This document shows, one piece after another, positions 62,112-64,000 of a DNA stretch of 64,000 nt. A program made the position numbers and the translations under genes. The notes under the pieces were generated by a model, which saw only the letters and a program-made list of their open reading frames with translations, was not told the DNA's origin and did not search any database. Positions within the stretch are counted from its first letter, which is position 1, and every line of letters starts with the position of its first letter. The stretch lies in assembly GCF_003336225.1 (NCBI RefSeq), contig NZ_QPID01000001.1, positions 434,001 through 498,000 of the forward strand, given 5' to 3'. The DNA comes from Corallincola holothuriorum. Its GTDB lineage: Bacteria; Pseudomonadota; Gammaproteobacteria; Enterobacterales; Neiellaceae.

Positions 62112-63821
62112 TCAAAATGAGGTACGTTTGTAACGACGGTATTCCGGCTTCCAAAAGCTGTCATCAATCGCTTGCTCTAGGGCGTCGTCACTGATCTGAG
62201 TAGCCACGCCATCTGCCATTGCAGCAATAGCGACATCAAATGCAATTTTCCGGCTAACTAACTGCACATCTTCCATCGGTGGCAGCAACGCACCTACACC
62301 ATCAATAGCCAGCGGAGACGTATCAGCTAGAGCGCGACTAGCAGCCATCAACATATTATCAGTGATACGCTTAGCACCGCAGGCCAGCGCCCCCAGTCCA
62401 ATACCTGGGAATATGTAACTGTTATTGCACTGTGCTATCTCAAACACCTGCTCACCTAATGCAACGGGCGAAAATGGGCTACCCGTAGCAACAAGCGCTT
62501 CTCCCTGTGTCCATTGCAATATCTCTGCGGGCGTTGCTTCAACGCGACTGGTCGGGTTCGACAGTGGCAACACAATCGGCCGAGAGCAATGCTGATGCAT
62601 CTCTCTAATTATCTGTTCAGTAAATAGCCCTGGCACCCCAGAAACGCCGATCAATACACTCGGTTTCCCCTGCTTCACGACGTCGAGCAGCGACACATTG
62701 CCCTCTTCGTCACTCCAGTGGCCGGTTGACTCGATACTTTGGGTCAATTTTTGTTGAAACGGCAACAAATTGGGCATCCCATCTTGGAGAAGGCCCCAAC
62801 GATCGACCATATAAACCTGTGATCTCGCTTGGCTATCTGAGATCCCTTCGGCCACCATCTGCGCAATAATTGCTTCAGCGATCCCACAACCAGCGGAACC
62901 GGCACCAAGAAAAGCTATACGTTGTTGGTGCAGAGCGCTGCCAGCCGCTTTACAGGCCGCGAGTAATGAACCAACCGTAACCGCTGCAGTACCCTGAATG
63001 TCATCATTAAAGCAACATAGTTTATCTCGATAGCGTTCTAGTACGGGCATCGCATTCTTCTGAGCGAAATCTTCAAACTGCACCAGCGCGTCAGGCCAGC
63101 GTACTTTAATCGCTTCCATCACATCATCAACAAATCGATAGTACTCATCGCCGGATATACGGGGATGACGCCACCCCAGATACATGGGATCATCGATGAG
63201 CTGAGGGTTGTTGGTGCCCACATCTAAGACTAGGGGCAGCGTGTAGGCGGGGCTAATGCCACCACAAGCGGTATAAAGGCTCAGTTTTCCTATCGGGATC
63301 CCCATGCCACCAATACCTTGATCGCCCAACCCCAAAATACGTTCGCCATCGGTAATAACGATCACTTTTACATTATGACGAATAGAGTTATTAAGAATAT
63401 CTTCGATACGCTCCCTGTCGGGATAACTAACAAATAGGCCACGAGAACGACGGTAATTGCGAGAAAACTGTTCACAGGCGTGACCAACCGTCGGCGTATA
63501 GATGATCGGCATCATCTCGGAAATATGATCAGCAACCAGCTTATAGAACAGTGTCTCATTGGTGTCTTGAATGTTACGTAGATAGATATGCTTATATATG
63601 TCAGATTCAAACGCTTTATACTGCAGATACGCACGCTCACCTTGCTCCTCGATGCTCTCAATAGCACTCGGAACCAGCCCTTCAAGATTGAACTCTCGCC
63701 GTTCAAGCTCGGAGAAACCACTGCCCTTGTTGAGTAAGGCAGTTTCTAACAGAATAGGGCCAGCATAAGGAATGTAGACGGGGCGTTTATCAGGCATCAG
63801 ATGACTCGTTATTGGCGCCAA
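62112..63821 (-). CDS. maeA: Malic enzyme, NAD-dependent (MaeA/SfcA)
   Basis: A 569-residue malic enzyme: [20 protein letters not shown], the nucleotide/metal part [20 protein letters not shown] and [31 protein letters not shown] and a Rossmann [13 protein letters not shown]. It oxidises malate to pyruvate and CO2. The size (about 565) and GLGDQG fit the NAD type (SfcA) rather than the larger PTA-fused MaeB. Single gene, convergent with the ligase. Confidence 0.95.
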   Translation of the reverse strand: MAPITSHLMPDKRPVYIPYAGPILLETALLNKGSGFSELERREFNLEGLVPSAIESIEEQGERAYLQYKAFESDIYKHIYLRNIQDTNETLFYKLVADHISEMMPIIYTPTVGHACEQFSRNYRRSRGLFVSYPDRERIEDILNNSIRHNVKVIVITDGERILGLGDQGIGGMGIPIGKLSLYTACGGISPAYTLPLVLDVGTNNPQLIDDPMYLGWRHPRISGDEYYRFVDDVMEAIKVRWPDALVQFEDFAQKNAMPVLERYRDKLCCFNDDIQGTAAVTVGSLLAACKAAGSALHQQRIAFLGAGSAGCGIAEAIIAQMVAEGISDSQARSQVYMVDRWGLLQDGMPNLLPFQQKLTQSIESTGHWSDEEGNVSLLDVVKQGKPSVLIGVSGVPGLFTEQIIREMHQHCSRPIVLPLSNPTSRVEATPAEILQWTQGEALVATGSPFSPVALGEQVFEIAQCNNSYIFPGIGLGALACGAKRITDNMLMAASRALADTSPLAIDGVGALLPPMEDVQLVSRKIAFDVAIAAMADGVATQISDDALEQAIDDSFWKPEYRRYKRTSF

Positions 63822-63889
63822 CGGGCGATTGTTTTGTTTAGATATATCTTAAAACGCAGTTAAGACTGCAATTTCAGACAGTGTACCAC

Positions 63890-63924
63890 CGCCATCCTTT
63901 TGATAGAAAAACAAAAGAATGGCG
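63890..63924. repeat. Inverted repeat near the right edge
   Basis: CGCCATCCTTTTG (63890-63902) pairs with CAAAAGAATGGCG (63912-63924) with one mismatch. It lies between the malic enzyme gene and a gene fragment ending at 63938 on the minus strand; it may be the terminator of the latter. Confidence 0.5.
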
Positions 63925-63937
63925 CTTCAAGTCATTT

Positions 63938-64000
63938 TTAATCTCGAAAATTATCGAACTGAAGCGCTTGCTCTAACTCTTCCGCCCTTAGCATTGCGAT
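63938..64000 (-). CDS. C-terminal end of a gene running off the right edge
   Basis: Twenty codons and a TAA on the minus strand, ending LRAEELEQALQFDNFRD, reach the window border without interruption. It is too short to name. The reading is a plausible protein tail, but chance cannot be excluded. Confidence 0.3.
   Translation of the reverse strand: MAMLRAEELEQALQFDNFRD

Overview
The window reads as a continuous stretch of chromosome from a marine-type gammaproteobacterium. An Alteromonadales/Shewanella-like host is suggested by the TonB-dependent thiamine uptake operon, GltS, RlmA, the VWA/ECF-sigma locus, several TPR-GGDEF proteins and a split borosin-type methyltransferase/precursor pair. 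No phage, IS or CRISPR is visible and coding density is high. The species assignment is inference.

Layout. Positions 1-1534 hold two small minus-strand genes, a SprT-family gene with an apparent non-standard start, and tRNA-Gly(CCC). Positions 1549-28772 hold a complete type VI secretion system (T6SS). One long minus-strand array runs fha, tssJ, tssK, tssL, tssM, tagF, pppA, tssA, tssB, tssC, a second tssC-like gene, tagJ, tssE, tssF, tssG, clpV, hcp, vgrG, PAAR and a thiolase-like gene; the kinase gene ppkA is divergent. The set includes the threonine-phosphorylation switch (PpkA, PppA, FHA protein, TagF) but no visible tagQRST and no recognisable effector/immunity pair.

Positions 28869-32800 carry housekeeping and envelope genes: a crotonase, an MscS channel, a PGPGW-like membrane protein, YciH and a DUF4124 lipoprotein. 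A TPP riboswitch at 32940-33030 leads a thiamine-salvage operon (TonB receptor, YkoF-like thiamine-binding protein, PnuT, ThiK-like kinase) up to 37080. GltS, a Bcr/CflA exporter, a GST-like protein, a SulP transporter and a DUF1289 protein follow. Positions 42855-47870 hold a VWA lipoprotein/ECF sigma/membrane-protein trio, a DTW tRNA-modifying enzyme, a PLA2-like secreted protein and an OmpA-like lipoprotein.

The most unusual locus is 47912-51032 (minus strand). A 71-residue peptide resembling split-borosin precursors, a membrane TPR-GGDEF protein and a borosin-type alpha-N-methyltransferase (TTG start behind a strong ribosome-binding site) are packed with abutting or overlapping ends, followed by an alkyltransferase-like DNA-lesion protein. 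This looks like a backbone N-methylating peptide system tied to a diguanylate cyclase. A second, related TPR-GGDEF gene lies immediately upstream and a third further on.

Positions 53253-60154 hold a decayed and an intact copy of a small unknown gene, rlmA, the third GGDEF gene, and a solute-binding-protein/histidine-kinase pair. Positions 60359-63821 hold an acyl-CoA ligase and NAD-type malic enzyme, convergent over a hexamer-repeat terminator. A gene fragment runs off the right edge.
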